From Bacteroidales bacterium (lineage in GTDB: Bacteria; Bacteroidota; Bacteroidia; Bacteroidales; P3): DNA of 64,000 bases. The stretch lies in NCBI GenBank assembly GCA_017439185.1, contig JAFRTM010000013.1, forward strand, positions 62,001 through 126,000, in the 5' to 3' direction. Positions 36,652 to 45,137 of this stretch are shown one piece after another. The translations under genes and the position numbers were made by a program. How positions within the stretch are numbered: the stretch's first letter is position 1; every line of letters begins with the position of its first letter. The notes beneath the pieces are model-generated. The model saw nothing but the letters and a program-made list of their open reading frames with translations, was not told where the DNA came from and searched no databases.

Positions 36652-36755
36652 AGTGTACCGAAAAAAATTTAAGATTAAAATAATCTTATATGGCGATTTT
36701 CGGTGGCAAAATACGATTTAGAAACGCACTTAATCGTACTTATACATGAAGGGCG
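36652..36755 (+). repeat. Dispersed repeat D, partial copy 3
   Basis: ACGATTTAGAAACGCACTTA followed by ATCGTACTTATACATGA matches the core of repeat D. It faces the opposite way to copy 1, so the two enclose repeat C copy 2 as an inverted pair. Confidence 0.6.
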
Positions 36756-36785
36756 TTGTCTTGATAGGGAGAATTGGGTCTTGCC

Positions 36786-37952
36786 TCAGAAAGACTCTTG
36801 CAGGATCTGGAGGATTTCCTGCTCGCTCGGCACGTGGTAGGAACCTATGCGGTTGATGCTGGCGGCTATCTCGGGCAGCATCTCGCGGGTGCAGCCTACC
36901 TCGGAGAGGTGGCGGGGAATGCCCATCTCGTCGATGAACGAGGAGAGCGCCTCGATGCCTTCCTGGGCGAGCTGGCTGTCGCTCTTGCCGGTCGGGTCTA
37001 TGTGCCATACGTTACGGGCGTAGCGGGCAAAGCGGTGGAGTCCGTAGGGTGCCACCAGACGGTAGTAAGGCACCGACACTATGGCGAGGCCTATGCCGTG
37101 GGGACAGTCGCAGTAGGCACCCACTTGGTGCTCTATTTGGTGTACCTCCCAGTCCTGCTGCTTGCCGACGGCGAGTATCTTGTTGAGGCCCATGGTGGCA
37201 GCCCACATGATGTTGCTGCGGGCTTCGTAGTCGTGAGGGTTTTTGACGGCTTTGCGTGCTGCCGAGATGAGGGCGAGCATGTCGCCTTCGAGGAGATAGT
37301 CGGAGACGTTGTCGTCGTCGCCGCCGAAGTATTGCTCCATCAGGTGGGAGAAGATGTCGAAGATGCCGCTGACCATCTGATGACGGGGGACGGAGAATGT
37401 GAACTCGGGGTTGAGGATGGAGAAACGGGGAGCCGCTACGGCCATGGGAAATATGTGTCCTGCCTTGATTTTTAGCTCCTCGTTAGTGATGACCGAGCCG
37501 GAGTTCATCTCGGAGGCGGTGCCGGTCATGGTGAGGATGGAGCCTACGGGCACCACATGCTGTGGCACCGGGCGGTTCTGCTCCCAGAAATGCTGCCAGG
37601 GGTCGCCCTCCACATAGGCTGAGCAGGCTATGGCCTTGGAACAGTCGATGACCGAGCCGCCACCTACGGCGAGAATCAGGTCGATGGAGTGTTCGCGCAC
37701 CAGACGACACCCTTCGAGGACCTGGGAATAGCGGGGGTTGGAGTTGATGCCGGGGAGTTCGGCGACCTGTTTGCCACACTCGGCGAGGGCGGCAAGCACG
37801 GTGTCGTAGAGGCCGGAGGTTTTGATGGAGTTCTTGCCATAGACGAGGAGCACATTGGGGCCGTAGAGCCTGAGTTCCTCGGCGAGGTGTGACATGGCCG
37901 AACGGCCGAAATGGATACGTGTGGGATTCTCGAAGGTGAAATCTATATTCAT
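36786..37952 (-). CDS. Iron-containing alcohol dehydrogenase
   Basis: This 388-residue protein belongs to the group III, iron-type alcohol dehydrogenases, close in pattern to butanol dehydrogenase/YqhD-type enzymes. Visible features: NPTRIHFGRSAM at the N-terminus, the nucleotide motif AVGGGSVIDCSKAI (about residues 94-107), and metal ligands in FDIFSHLMEQY and IEHQVGAYCDCPHGIGLA. It should reduce aldehydes with NAD(P)H in the cytoplasm. It is the last gene of an amidase-ABC ATPase-dehydrogenase run, one base after the ABC gene stop; a functional link to them is not evident. Confidence 0.92.
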   Translation of the reverse strand: MNIDFTFENPTRIHFGRSAMSHLAEELRLYGPNVLLVYGKNSIKTSGLYDTVLAALAECGKQVAELPGINSNPRYSQVLEGCRLVREHSIDLILAVGGGSVIDCSKAIACSAYVEGDPWQHFWEQNRPVPQHVVPVGSILTMTGTASEMNSGSVITNEELKIKAGHIFPMAVAAPRFSILNPEFTFSVPRHQMVSGIFDIFSHLMEQYFGGDDDNVSDYLLEGDMLALISAARKAVKNPHDYEARSNIMWAATMGLNKILAVGKQQDWEVHQIEHQVGAYCDCPHGIGLAIVSVPYYRLVAPYGLHRFARYARNVWHIDPTGKSDSQLAQEGIEALSSFIDEMGIPRHLSEVGCTREMLPEIAASINRIGSYHVPSEQEILQILQESF

Positions 37953-37953
37953 A

Positions 37954-38655
37954 TTAATATTTTTGCTGTGTTAGTATATGGAAACGCTCGGTGAGTTGCT
38001 CGGCGGTGATATGCTCCATGCGGTCGTCGGAGATGATGCGGCCGTGGTCTATGATGATGGCACGGTTGCACATGGCCGTCACCTCCTGCATGATGTGGGT
38101 GGAGAGGAGTATGGTCTTGTCTTTGCCCGCCTCACGTATGACGGCGTGGATTTCCTCGAGCTGGTTGGGGTCGAGGCCGGTGGTGGGCTCGTCGAGGATG
38201 AGCACCTCGGGATCGTGGATGAGAGCCTGGGCGAGGCCTACGCGCTGGCGGTAGCCTTTGGAGAGCTGCCCGATCTTCTTGTTGGCTTCGGGGGTGAGTC
38301 CCAGCTGCTCTATGAGCTGCTCTATGCGTTCTTTGGCGTTCTTGATCTTGTAGATGCCGGCGGTGAAGCGCAGCGACTCGCGCACGTAGAGGTCAAGGTA
38401 GAGAGGGTTGTGCTCAGGGAGGTAGCCTATGTGGCGACGCACCTCGAGGGAATTCTCCATGATGTCGAAGCCGCAGACGGCGGCACTGCCTTTGGTGGGA
38501 GGCAGGTAGGTGGTGATGATCTTCATCAGGGTGGATTTGCCAGCCCCGTTGGGGCCGAGGAGTCCCACCGTCTCGCCTTTCCCGGCGGAGAAGGACACAT
38601 TGTCGAGAGCCGTCTGCTCTCCGTATTTCTTGGTGATATTCTTTATCTCAAGCAT
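37954..38655 (-). CDS. ABC transporter ATPase, GldA-like
   Basis: This 233-residue ATPase has Walker A GPNGAGKST, signature motif LSKGYRQRVGLA (LSxGY form), Walker B VLILDEPTTGLDPNQ and H-loop STHIM. The pattern IGYLPEHNPLYLDLYVRE and the LSKGYRQR signature are typical of the GldA/NatA group. GldA in gliding Bacteroidota is longer (about 300 residues), so this is a short form. No permease (GldF/GldG-like) gene is adjacent; it lies between the amidase and the dehydrogenase genes. Confidence 0.9.
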   Translation of the reverse strand: MLEIKNITKKYGEQTALDNVSFSAGKGETVGLLGPNGAGKSTLMKIITTYLPPTKGSAAVCGFDIMENSLEVRRHIGYLPEHNPLYLDLYVRESLRFTAGIYKIKNAKERIEQLIEQLGLTPEANKKIGQLSKGYRQRVGLAQALIHDPEVLILDEPTTGLDPNQLEEIHAVIREAGKDKTILLSTHIMQEVTAMCNRAIIIDHGRIISDDRMEHITAEQLTERFHILTQQKY

Positions 38656-38676
38656 AATTCGATGATTAGTTGCGGG

Positions 38677-39936
38677 TTATCTCTTTTCGGTCATCTCGCG
38701 AGCCTGCTGGATGCTGATACGGTGTCCGTTGAGGTATGCGACGACGATGGCATCCTTGAAACCTTTGCCACGCACCTGGGCGAGGAGTTCGGAGGCTTCG
38801 GCGATGGTGGCCACCTTGCCGGTGACATAATAGTAGTAGTTTCCTTGCTGGTAGCGGTCGAAGTCGGTGATGCCGCGGAGTTCGCTGGCCCCTTTCTCTA
38901 TGACTTTGGACACGGTCATAAACTGAACCCGATAGACCGGAGCACCGGGAGCAGGAGCTGCAGGCTTGGGCTTGGCAGGGGTGTAGGGGTCGCCGTTGGC
39001 GGTGGTCTTAGGCTTGGGCGGCTTGGGTTTCTCCACGGCCGGTTCCTCGGCAGGCTCCGTAGTAGTGGTGGTCTGCTCGCTTCCGGCAACGGCTTCCTCC
39101 TCTGCCTCGGTAGCGGTGGAGTCTGCCGTCGGCTCGCTCTTCACCTCAGGCACCGAGGTCCCCTCTTCGGCTGCCTTGTAGGCGGCGAAAGCACGGAAAA
39201 TACAGCTGGCTATGGTGTTCTGTCCTTTCTCGGACATCATATAGGCCTCCTCGGTGGGATTGCTGATAAAGCCGACCTCGGTGAGCACCGACGGCATGGT
39301 GGTCTTGTATAGCACCATGAACTCGGCTTGTTTCACGCCGCGGTCGATGGTGGAGATGTTCTTCTTATACTCAGTTTGTATGAGTTGGGCGAAGGTGAGG
39401 CTTTTGTCGCGGTAGACGTTCTGGTACATGGCGAAGAGAACGTAGCTCTCAGGGGAGTTGGGGTCGAAACCCTGGTAGTCGGAATTGGTCTTGTAGTCGT
39501 TCTCGAGGAGTATGTCGGCGTTTTCCTTCTTGGCGATCTCCATATTGGCTTTGCTCTGGGAGAGACCGGCGACGAACGTCTCGACACCGGTGGGGGAAGA
39601 GGTGGGGTGGGAGTTGGCGTGGATGGAGATGAAAAGGTCGGCTTTGGCACGGTTGGCGATGCGGGCACGTTCGGAGAGGTCTATGTCCTTGTCGGTGGTG
39701 CGGGTGTAGATGACCTCGACGTCGGGGTAGTTGTCTTTGATGAGCTTGCCCACTTTCTTGGAGATGCTGAGCACGAGCGCCTTCTCGGATATATGTTTAC
39801 CCATGGCACCCGGCTTGTTGCCGCCGTGTCCTGGGTCAATCACAACTGTCTTTACCTTGCCGATCTCCCTCTTCTGCGAAAAAAGTGTTAAAGGTAGAAG
39901 AGACAGGACAATAAAAAGGACAAATATGCGTTTCAT
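38677..39936 (-). CDS. N-acetylmuramoyl-L-alanine amidase with SPOR domain
   Basis: The start at 39936 gives MKRIFVLFIVLSLLPLTLFSQ, a clear signal peptide; an upstream start would add ten residues. The 419-residue protein has an Amidase_3 domain (about 25-260) with zinc ligands in DPGHGG, E in HISEKALVLSISKK, SIHANS, and catalytic Glu in LTEVGFISN. A Pro/Glu/Lys/Thr-rich linker (about 270-335) leads to a C-terminal SPOR domain (VYRVQFMTVSKVI to KGFKDAIVVAYLNG), which binds denuded septal glycan. It should split daughter-cell walls in the periplasm. Its promoter (TATCTTTG at 40010-40003) faces away from lptD. Confidence 0.94.
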   Translation of the reverse strand: MKRIFVLFIVLSLLPLTLFSQKREIGKVKTVVIDPGHGGNKPGAMGKHISEKALVLSISKKVGKLIKDNYPDVEVIYTRTTDKDIDLSERARIANRAKADLFISIHANSHPTSSPTGVETFVAGLSQSKANMEIAKKENADILLENDYKTNSDYQGFDPNSPESYVLFAMYQNVYRDKSLTFAQLIQTEYKKNISTIDRGVKQAEFMVLYKTTMPSVLTEVGFISNPTEEAYMMSEKGQNTIASCIFRAFAAYKAAEEGTSVPEVKSEPTADSTATEAEEEAVAGSEQTTTTTEPAEEPAVEKPKPPKPKTTANGDPYTPAKPKPAAPAPGAPVYRVQFMTVSKVIEKGASELRGITDFDRYQQGNYYYYVTGKVATIAEASELLAQVRGKGFKDAIVVAYLNGHRISIQQAREMTEKR

Positions 39937-40002
39937 TTCTAATGATTTTAATTTTGTTTTCGCCAATTAGATAATAATTCTTATTTTTGCATTTTCAAAT
40001 TG

Positions 40003-40010
40003 CAAAGATA
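40003..40010 (-). promoter_or_regulatory. -7 box TATCTTTG for the amidase operon
   Basis: Minus-strand TATCTTTGCA, 67 bases before the amidase start. A plus-strand TATTTTTG lies at 39982-39989 and may serve lptD, so the two promoters overlap back to back. Neither has a strong -33 box. Confidence 0.6.
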
Positions 40011-40073
40011 CATCCATTTTTTAGAACTATCGCAGATATATAAAAAAGTTATCATAAGGAGGTTGTTAATAAC

Positions 40074-42755
40074 TTGAACATCAGGCAGAAATATAGAGGA
40101 AATAACAGCGAGGCGCCGCCCCGTAAGGTTACCTTTGTCAGCATTTTAGCTGTAATGTTTCTGCTGTTATTTTTGTCTCCAAATTGTATTTTGAGGGGTC
40201 AAAACGAGGCAAAAAAAAGTGAAAGTGGCGACACCGTGACACAAAAAATGGGGGCGGACAGCACCCGGGTGCCGGTGGTCGATTCGCTCCTGCCGCTCTC
40301 GCCCAACGCGATGAAGGACATAATAAAGTACAAAGCCAAAGACTCGGTGGCATTCAATATGGACCAGCGGAAGGCTTTCATATATAACGAGGGCGACGTC
40401 TTTTATCAGGACATGGAGCTGAAAGCCGACGCCATGAACGTGGACTTCAACACCTGTGTGATAAGTGCCGCGGGAGTGGAGGACACGTCGGGGCACACAA
40501 AAGGGCGTCCCTATTTCAAGCAGGGCGATGCGGAATATGCCGCCGACACCATAAAGTTCAACTACGACTCCAAGAAGGGAGTCATCAGAGGAGTGATAAC
40601 CCAGGAGGGGGAAGGATTCCTCCACGGCGAGAAGATAAAGAAGATCAACGACTCGGTGATGTACCTGAGCAAAGGACAATATACCACCTGTAACTATTCC
40701 CATCCCCATTTCGCCATCAACTTCTCGAAGTCGAAGCTGATAGCCGGCGACAAGATAGTGACGGGCCCGGCCTACCTCTCCATAGAAGATGTGCCTACAC
40801 CGATAGCCTTGCCGTTTGCCTTCTTCCCGATCACCCACGACCGGGCGTCGGGATTCCTGATGCCGTCCTACGGATGGATGAACAACCGAGGCTATTACCT
40901 GAAAGACATAGGATGGTATTTTGCCATCGGTGACTGTCTGGACCTCTCTCTCACCGGCGACATCTACACCAACCTCAGCTGGGCAGCGGAAGCCAAGTCG
41001 AACTACTACAAGCGGTACAAATACAAGGGCAACGTGGACGTCCGCTATGGAATGACGATGGAAGGCATAAGGGGAGACACCAACTCGTTCCAGCGCTATT
41101 CCGACTTCAAGATCTCGTGGCGCCACGACCAGGACCCGAAAGCCAATCCCTACAGCCGCTTCTCGGCCGACGTGAACCTGCAGAGCCGCAACTACAGCAA
41201 GAACACCACCAACCGTAACGACTATTTCAACTCCACCACCACCTCCTCGATATCCTATACCGCCAAGCTTGGCTCGTCGTTCAACCTGGCACTGACGGCC
41301 CGCGAGTCGTTCAACGCACAGACCGGAGTGATGACGATCAAGTTGCCGTCGATATCGCTGAACTCGGTGACCTTCTACCCCTTCCGACGCAAGATGCCGT
41401 CAGGTGCCTACAAATGGTGGGAGAACATACAGCTCTCGTACCAACTCAATGCCGAAAACAACGTCACGGCTCCCGACTCCCTGATTTTCAAGAAGGCGAT
41501 ACTCTCCAAGATGCAGTATGGCATCAAACAGAGCGTGCCACTGTCGCTGTCGGTGAAGATATTCAAATACTTCAACTGGACCAACTCGATATCCTATAAC
41601 GAGCGGTGGCATTTCTCCACGATAGAGAAGACCTACGACACGGCCACGGGGATGCTCGCCATAGACACCAACTACGGCTTCAAGACCAACAGGGACGTGA
41701 GTTTCCAGTCGTCGCTCTCGACGAGAATATACGGAATGTTCCAGTTCAAGCATGGCTGGCTAAAGGCAATGCGCCATGTCATCAACCCTTCGCTCTCCAT
41801 CAGTTACCGTCCCAACTTCGGGTCGGAGAAACTGGGATGGTGGAAGCAATACACCGACAATACGGGGTATGTGCACCGCTATTCCATCTTCGAGCAGTCG
41901 CTATACGGAGGGCCTGCCGACGGGCGGTCGGGACTCATACGCCTCAACATAGGCAACAACCTCGAAATCAAGGTGGGCAAGCTCCATGCCGAGGAGTCGG
42001 AATACAAGAAGGTGACCCTTTTGGAGAACCTGAACCTGGCGATGAGCTACGACTTGGCCAAAGACTCGCTCAACCTCAGCGACTTCACCGTCACGGGCCG
42101 TACGACATTGTTCCGCTCGCTGGTGCTGAACTACAGCGGCGCGTTCTGCCCCTATGTTATAGACTCGTTGGGCAACAAGCACAACCGCTTCCTCGTGGCC
42201 GAGGAGCACCGGCTGTTCAGGACGTCCAACTCCACCTGGTCGGCACAGCTCTCGTGGTCAATAAACCCCGAGACGTTCAAGAAGAAAGGGGCCCAGGTGG
42301 GCGAGAAACCCAAAGGACATGCGGTGACGCCCATACTCCTCTCGCCGTATAACGAAAACCCGGCAATCTTCGTGGGCGAATATGTGGATTTCTCGGTGCC
42401 GTGGAACTTCTCAATCAACTACACGCTCTCATACGTTTCCACATATGTGGCGGCACAGTTCGGACTTGAGCACAACGTGGTGCAGTCGCTCTCGGTGTCT
42501 GGCAACTTCTCCATCACCAAGAACTGGAAGATCGCCTTCTCGACCGGCTACGACTTTGTGAACAAGGGAATGTCGTACACCTCGATAGACATCTATCGCG
42601 ACCTTCACTGCTGGGAGATGCGTTTCAACTGGACTCCCTTCGGCTACTACAAAGGCTGGAACTTCATCATAAACATCAAGGCGCCCAGCCTGCGCGACAT
42701 CAAGTACGAGAAGAAGCAACAATATCAGGACAATCAAGGCTATTTCAGCTATTAG
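40074..42755 (+). CDS. lptD: LPS-assembly outer-membrane protein LptD
   Basis: A TTG start at 40074 is supported by AAGGAGG ending 11 bases before it; an ATG at 40158 would give a very short signal. The 893-residue protein has a signal segment (VTFVSILAVMFLLLFLSPN), a jellyroll OstA-like N-domain (about 75-240: YNEGDVFYQDMELKADAMNV, YFKQGDAEYAADTIKFNY) and a large C-terminal beta-barrel with the family pattern PTPIALPFAFFPI and RASGFLMPSYGW. It ends ...YQDNQGYFSY. LptD inserts LPS into the outer leaflet with LptE. The MerR-type gene begins three bases after its stop. Confidence 0.92.
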   Translation: MNIRQKYRGNNSEAPPRKVTFVSILAVMFLLLFLSPNCILRGQNEAKKSESGDTVTQKMGADSTRVPVVDSLLPLSPNAMKDIIKYKAKDSVAFNMDQRKAFIYNEGDVFYQDMELKADAMNVDFNTCVISAAGVEDTSGHTKGRPYFKQGDAEYAADTIKFNYDSKKGVIRGVITQEGEGFLHGEKIKKINDSVMYLSKGQYTTCNYSHPHFAINFSKSKLIAGDKIVTGPAYLSIEDVPTPIALPFAFFPITHDRASGFLMPSYGWMNNRGYYLKDIGWYFAIGDCLDLSLTGDIYTNLSWAAEAKSNYYKRYKYKGNVDVRYGMTMEGIRGDTNSFQRYSDFKISWRHDQDPKANPYSRFSADVNLQSRNYSKNTTNRNDYFNSTTTSSISYTAKLGSSFNLALTARESFNAQTGVMTIKLPSISLNSVTFYPFRRKMPSGAYKWWENIQLSYQLNAENNVTAPDSLIFKKAILSKMQYGIKQSVPLSLSVKIFKYFNWTNSISYNERWHFSTIEKTYDTATGMLAIDTNYGFKTNRDVSFQSSLSTRIYGMFQFKHGWLKAMRHVINPSLSISYRPNFGSEKLGWWKQYTDNTGYVHRYSIFEQSLYGGPADGRSGLIRLNIGNNLEIKVGKLHAEESEYKKVTLLENLNLAMSYDLAKDSLNLSDFTVTGRTTLFRSLVLNYSGAFCPYVIDSLGNKHNRFLVAEEHRLFRTSNSTWSAQLSWSINPETFKKKGAQVGEKPKGHAVTPILLSPYNENPAIFVGEYVDFSVPWNFSINYTLSYVSTYVAAQFGLEHNVVQSLSVSGNFSITKNWKIAFSTGYDFVNKGMSYTSIDIYRDLHCWEMRFNWTPFGYYKGWNFIINIKAPSLRDIKYEKKQQYQDNQGYFSY

Positions 42756-42758
42756 GCT

Positions 42759-43079
42759 ATGGAGGAAACAAAATACTACTATACAATCACCGAGGTCTCG
42801 GAAATGCTGGGCGTGAACGCCTCGCTGCTGCGGTACTGGGAGACCGAGTTTCCAGCCTTGCGGCCTGAGAAGACCAAGAACGGCTCGCGGCGCTACAAGC
42901 AGACGGACATAGACCTCCTGCGCCGAATACACCACCTGACCAAAGAGCAGGGCTATACCCTCGAAGGGGCACGGGAGCAGCTGAAGAAGCGGAAGCCCGA
43001 GCCGGAAGAGACGCAGCAGGTTGTGGAGACGCTCAAGTCGCTGCGTACACTCCTCGAAGAAATAAGGGAAAAACTCTGA
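42759..43079 (+). CDS. MerR-family transcriptional regulator
   Basis: This 106-residue protein has an N-terminal MerR winged helix-turn-helix (YYTITEVSEMLGVNASLLRYWE, then GSRRYKQTDIDLLRRIHHLTKEQGYTLEGAREQL) and only a short helical tail (ETLKSLRTLLEEIREKL), with no Cys ligands or drug-binding domain. Such small MerR-like proteins are common next to lptD and similar genes in Bacteroidota. It is cotranscribed with lptD, three bases apart. The target is unknown; envelope stress would be a guess. Confidence 0.9.
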   Translation: MEETKYYYTITEVSEMLGVNASLLRYWETEFPALRPEKTKNGSRRYKQTDIDLLRRIHHLTKEQGYTLEGAREQLKKRKPEPEETQQVVETLKSLRTLLEEIREKL

Positions 43080-43126
43080 GAAGAGTAAGCGGTATTATCG
43101 CGGGTGAGATTATATAAATAGGAATA

Positions 43127-44539
43127 TTATTGTTTGGAGGAGTCGGAGAGGAGTTTGAGAGTCTGAGGGTCGGGAGAGTCGTCGTAGAAAGTCTCGAGGA
43201 CTTCGGCGAAGATGTCGTTGGGCGAAACCTGGTCGAAGAGAGTCATCGAGGAGCGTATTTTGAGTGCGTCGATGCGAGGGGCAATGGCCTGTACCGACTT
43301 GCCTTCGTGGGAGAGGAGCGCGTTGCACATTTCGCGGAGACGGGGGCCAAGGACCGGGTGGGCGAGGTATTGGCGAGCCTCGTCGAGGCCGGAGATGGAG
43401 TAATATTGGGAACGGTAGGTTTTGCCCAAGCCTTTTAGTTGAGGGAAGATGTACCAAATCCAATGAGACTGTTTCAGGCCGGCTGTGATTTCGGCGAGGG
43501 CGGTGTAGTAGCCGGAGTATTGGTCGGCTTGGGCTTTGACGAAGCGGTCAAGGTCGTATTCAGAGGAGGATTTCTCTTTCTTGTTGGAGAAGAGATTGTC
43601 GAGGAGGTTTCCGATGGAGGAGGTTTTGCCGGTACGGGGGCTTTCTTCTGGTTTGGAGGTGGACTCTTTGGGAATATAATCAACTTGTTTGTAGTGGCTT
43701 AGCTTATGAAAGCGGCGGAGGAGAGACTCGAAGTCGTAAGGGAGGCGTTTCCATGCTTCGGCGACGACCCAGTCGGGGATGGACTTGTAGAAAGCTTCAG
43801 CGATGGAGGCAGAGATGCAGGTAAGAGTGTCGCAGTCGCCACCGAGGGAGACGGCGAGGCGGAGACAAGATTCGAAGTCGGAGCTTTCGAGGAAGGCGAC
43901 GATGGCTGGAGGGACGGTGCCTTGGCAGGAGGGCTCGAAATGGTAAGAGGGACGGATTTCGTCGCAGGTTTTGGAGAGGTCGTAGGAGAAGCGTGATTCA
44001 ATGTATTGCTTGATTTCGGCTTTGGATTTCCCGGTGCGAGCGAGGAAGATGGCGGCGGAGGTGGCTTGGGCCCCTTTTATGCCTTCGGGGTGGTTGTGGG
44101 TGACGGAGGCCTGGATTTCGGCGACCCGCTCGGTCTCTTCGAGAGAGTCGAACATCCAGCCGACTGCGCTGGTGCGCATGGCGGAGCCGTTGCCCCAGCT
44201 GTTGTAGGGCTTGCGGATTTCGTGGATGATGTTTTGCTTGGAGCCGTCGGGTTGGATGACGGTTTCCACCTCGGTCGTGGGGTTGAAGAGCCAGTTGTGG
44301 AAGCCGCCGCCGTAGCCGCCCATGGGGCAGGGATATTTGTTGGCGAAATGTACAAAGGTGCCAATCAGAGAGTTGGGATTCTGGGAGGGGTCGTTGAGGA
44401 GCCAGTCGGCAACGGCGAAAGTCATGACGCTGTCGTCGGTAAAGTTGGAAAAGGGGGAAAAGAGCGGGAATTTGGTGGTTTTGATGTTGCTGAATTCGTA
44501 AACCGAGCCTACGGTGTCTCCAATGATAGCGCCTAACAT
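43127..44539 (-). CDS. ADP-ribosylglycohydrolase fused to DUF1810
   Basis: This 470-residue protein has two parts. Residues 1-265 are a DraG-type ADP-ribosylglycohydrolase: MLGAIIGDTVGSVYEF, the metal motif NFTDDSVMTFAVADWL, NGSAMRTSAVGWMF, SVTHNHPEGIKGAQATSAAI and the second metal motif LAVSLGGDCDTLTCISASIAEAFY. Such enzymes remove ADP-ribose from proteins or nucleic acid using two magnesium ions. After a linker (about 285-325), residues about 330-470 form DUF1810 (YDLDRFVKAQADQYSGYYTALAEI is at its start, with SHWIWYIFPQLKGLG). DUF1810 has no settled function that I know. It stands alone with its own promoter (44591-44623). Confidence 0.9.
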   Translation of the reverse strand: MLGAIIGDTVGSVYEFSNIKTTKFPLFSPFSNFTDDSVMTFAVADWLLNDPSQNPNSLIGTFVHFANKYPCPMGGYGGGFHNWLFNPTTEVETVIQPDGSKQNIIHEIRKPYNSWGNGSAMRTSAVGWMFDSLEETERVAEIQASVTHNHPEGIKGAQATSAAIFLARTGKSKAEIKQYIESRFSYDLSKTCDEIRPSYHFEPSCQGTVPPAIVAFLESSDFESCLRLAVSLGGDCDTLTCISASIAEAFYKSIPDWVVAEAWKRLPYDFESLLRRFHKLSHYKQVDYIPKESTSKPEESPRTGKTSSIGNLLDNLFSNKKEKSSSEYDLDRFVKAQADQYSGYYTALAEITAGLKQSHWIWYIFPQLKGLGKTYRSQYYSISGLDEARQYLAHPVLGPRLREMCNALLSHEGKSVQAIAPRIDALKIRSSMTLFDQVSPNDIFAEVLETFYDDSPDPQTLKLLSDSSKQ

Positions 44540-44590
44540 AATGATGAAATCTAATTAATATTGTTTATTTGACACGATTAAAATTTGGTG

Positions 44591-44623
44591 CAAAGTTACG
44601 CAAAATATTCCAAACGGAGCAAA
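44591..44623 (-). promoter_or_regulatory. Promoter of the DraG-DUF1810 gene
   Basis: Minus strand: TTTG (44623-44620), 21 bases, TAACTTTG (44598-44591), about 52 bases before the start. Confidence 0.7.
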
Positions 44624-44807
44624 TAATTTGTGATATTTTTTACAAAGGAGTGGAAATCAGTGATTTATTTTTGTTAAAAAGTAGGTTTTCGAAGAGAAAA
44701 CAGGGCGGAAAGAGTGGAGAAAAGAAGAAAATGGTGTGCAAATTACGCCTAAATGGTTGTGTTGGTACTTTATGTATTGATAATCCGTGAGTTATGTATA
44801 GTGATAC

Positions 44808-45037
44808 TTTTTTGATAAAAAATCGAGAGAGGGGTAATTTTGTGCAGAAGGTAAATTGCTGATATATAGGACACAAGTAGGTATCAACTCTATGGTAAGT
44901 CTATGGTAAATTTAGTTGTCAGTTGTCAGTGGCCAGTGGTCGGTTTTTTTGTGGTCGATGGTCGGTGTTGTGGAGGGGGAAGATTGGGTGTTGAAAAAAA
45001 GTTTTTGGTGGAATAAAAAGTTTTTCGTATCTTTGCA
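44808..45037 (+). repeat. Composite repeat B-V-A, plus-strand copy
   Basis: Part B is 44808-44914, part V is a run of AGTTGTCAGTTGTCAGTGGC and CAGTGGTCGGTT type units (about 44915-44971), and part A (44972-45037) ends in the purD promoter. It mirrors 28421-28194. Confidence 0.8.
45004..45035 (+). promoter_or_regulatory. purD operon promoter
   Basis: TTTG (45004-45007), 20 bases, TATCTTTG (45028-45035), 103 bases before the purD start. It lies inside repeat module A. Confidence 0.83.
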
Positions 45038-45137
45038 TTTTATTAATATAAATAGAAACATTATATAATAGGCTGAGTATTAAGGGGGAGAGGTGCGAGA
45101 GGGTGATGACGGCCGGAAAAAAGAAAGGAGAAAAAGG

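Larger units (their letters stand above)
35913..36785. other. Intergenic stretch of about 870 bases, repeats only
   Basis: No gene is supported. It holds the promoter at 35999-36030, repeat D reversed (36161-36260), repeat C copy 2 (36344-36446), an unassigned AT-rich part with CTAAATAAAACCTAAAT-type near repeats (about 36570-36620), and partial repeat D forward (36652-36755). Short open frames here translate repeat sequence. Confidence 0.6.
44540..45137. other. Intergenic stretch with composite repeat, no gene seen
   Basis: It holds the minus-strand promoter at 44591-44623, about 180 AT-rich unassigned bases, then the composite repeat (44808-45037) and the purD leader. Open frames in it (for example from 44569) show no protein features. 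Confidence 0.6.

Noticed and set aside
44569-44790. 73-codon frame upstream of purD
   Set aside because: It overlaps the reverse promoter and an AT-rich stretch and shows no protein-like features.
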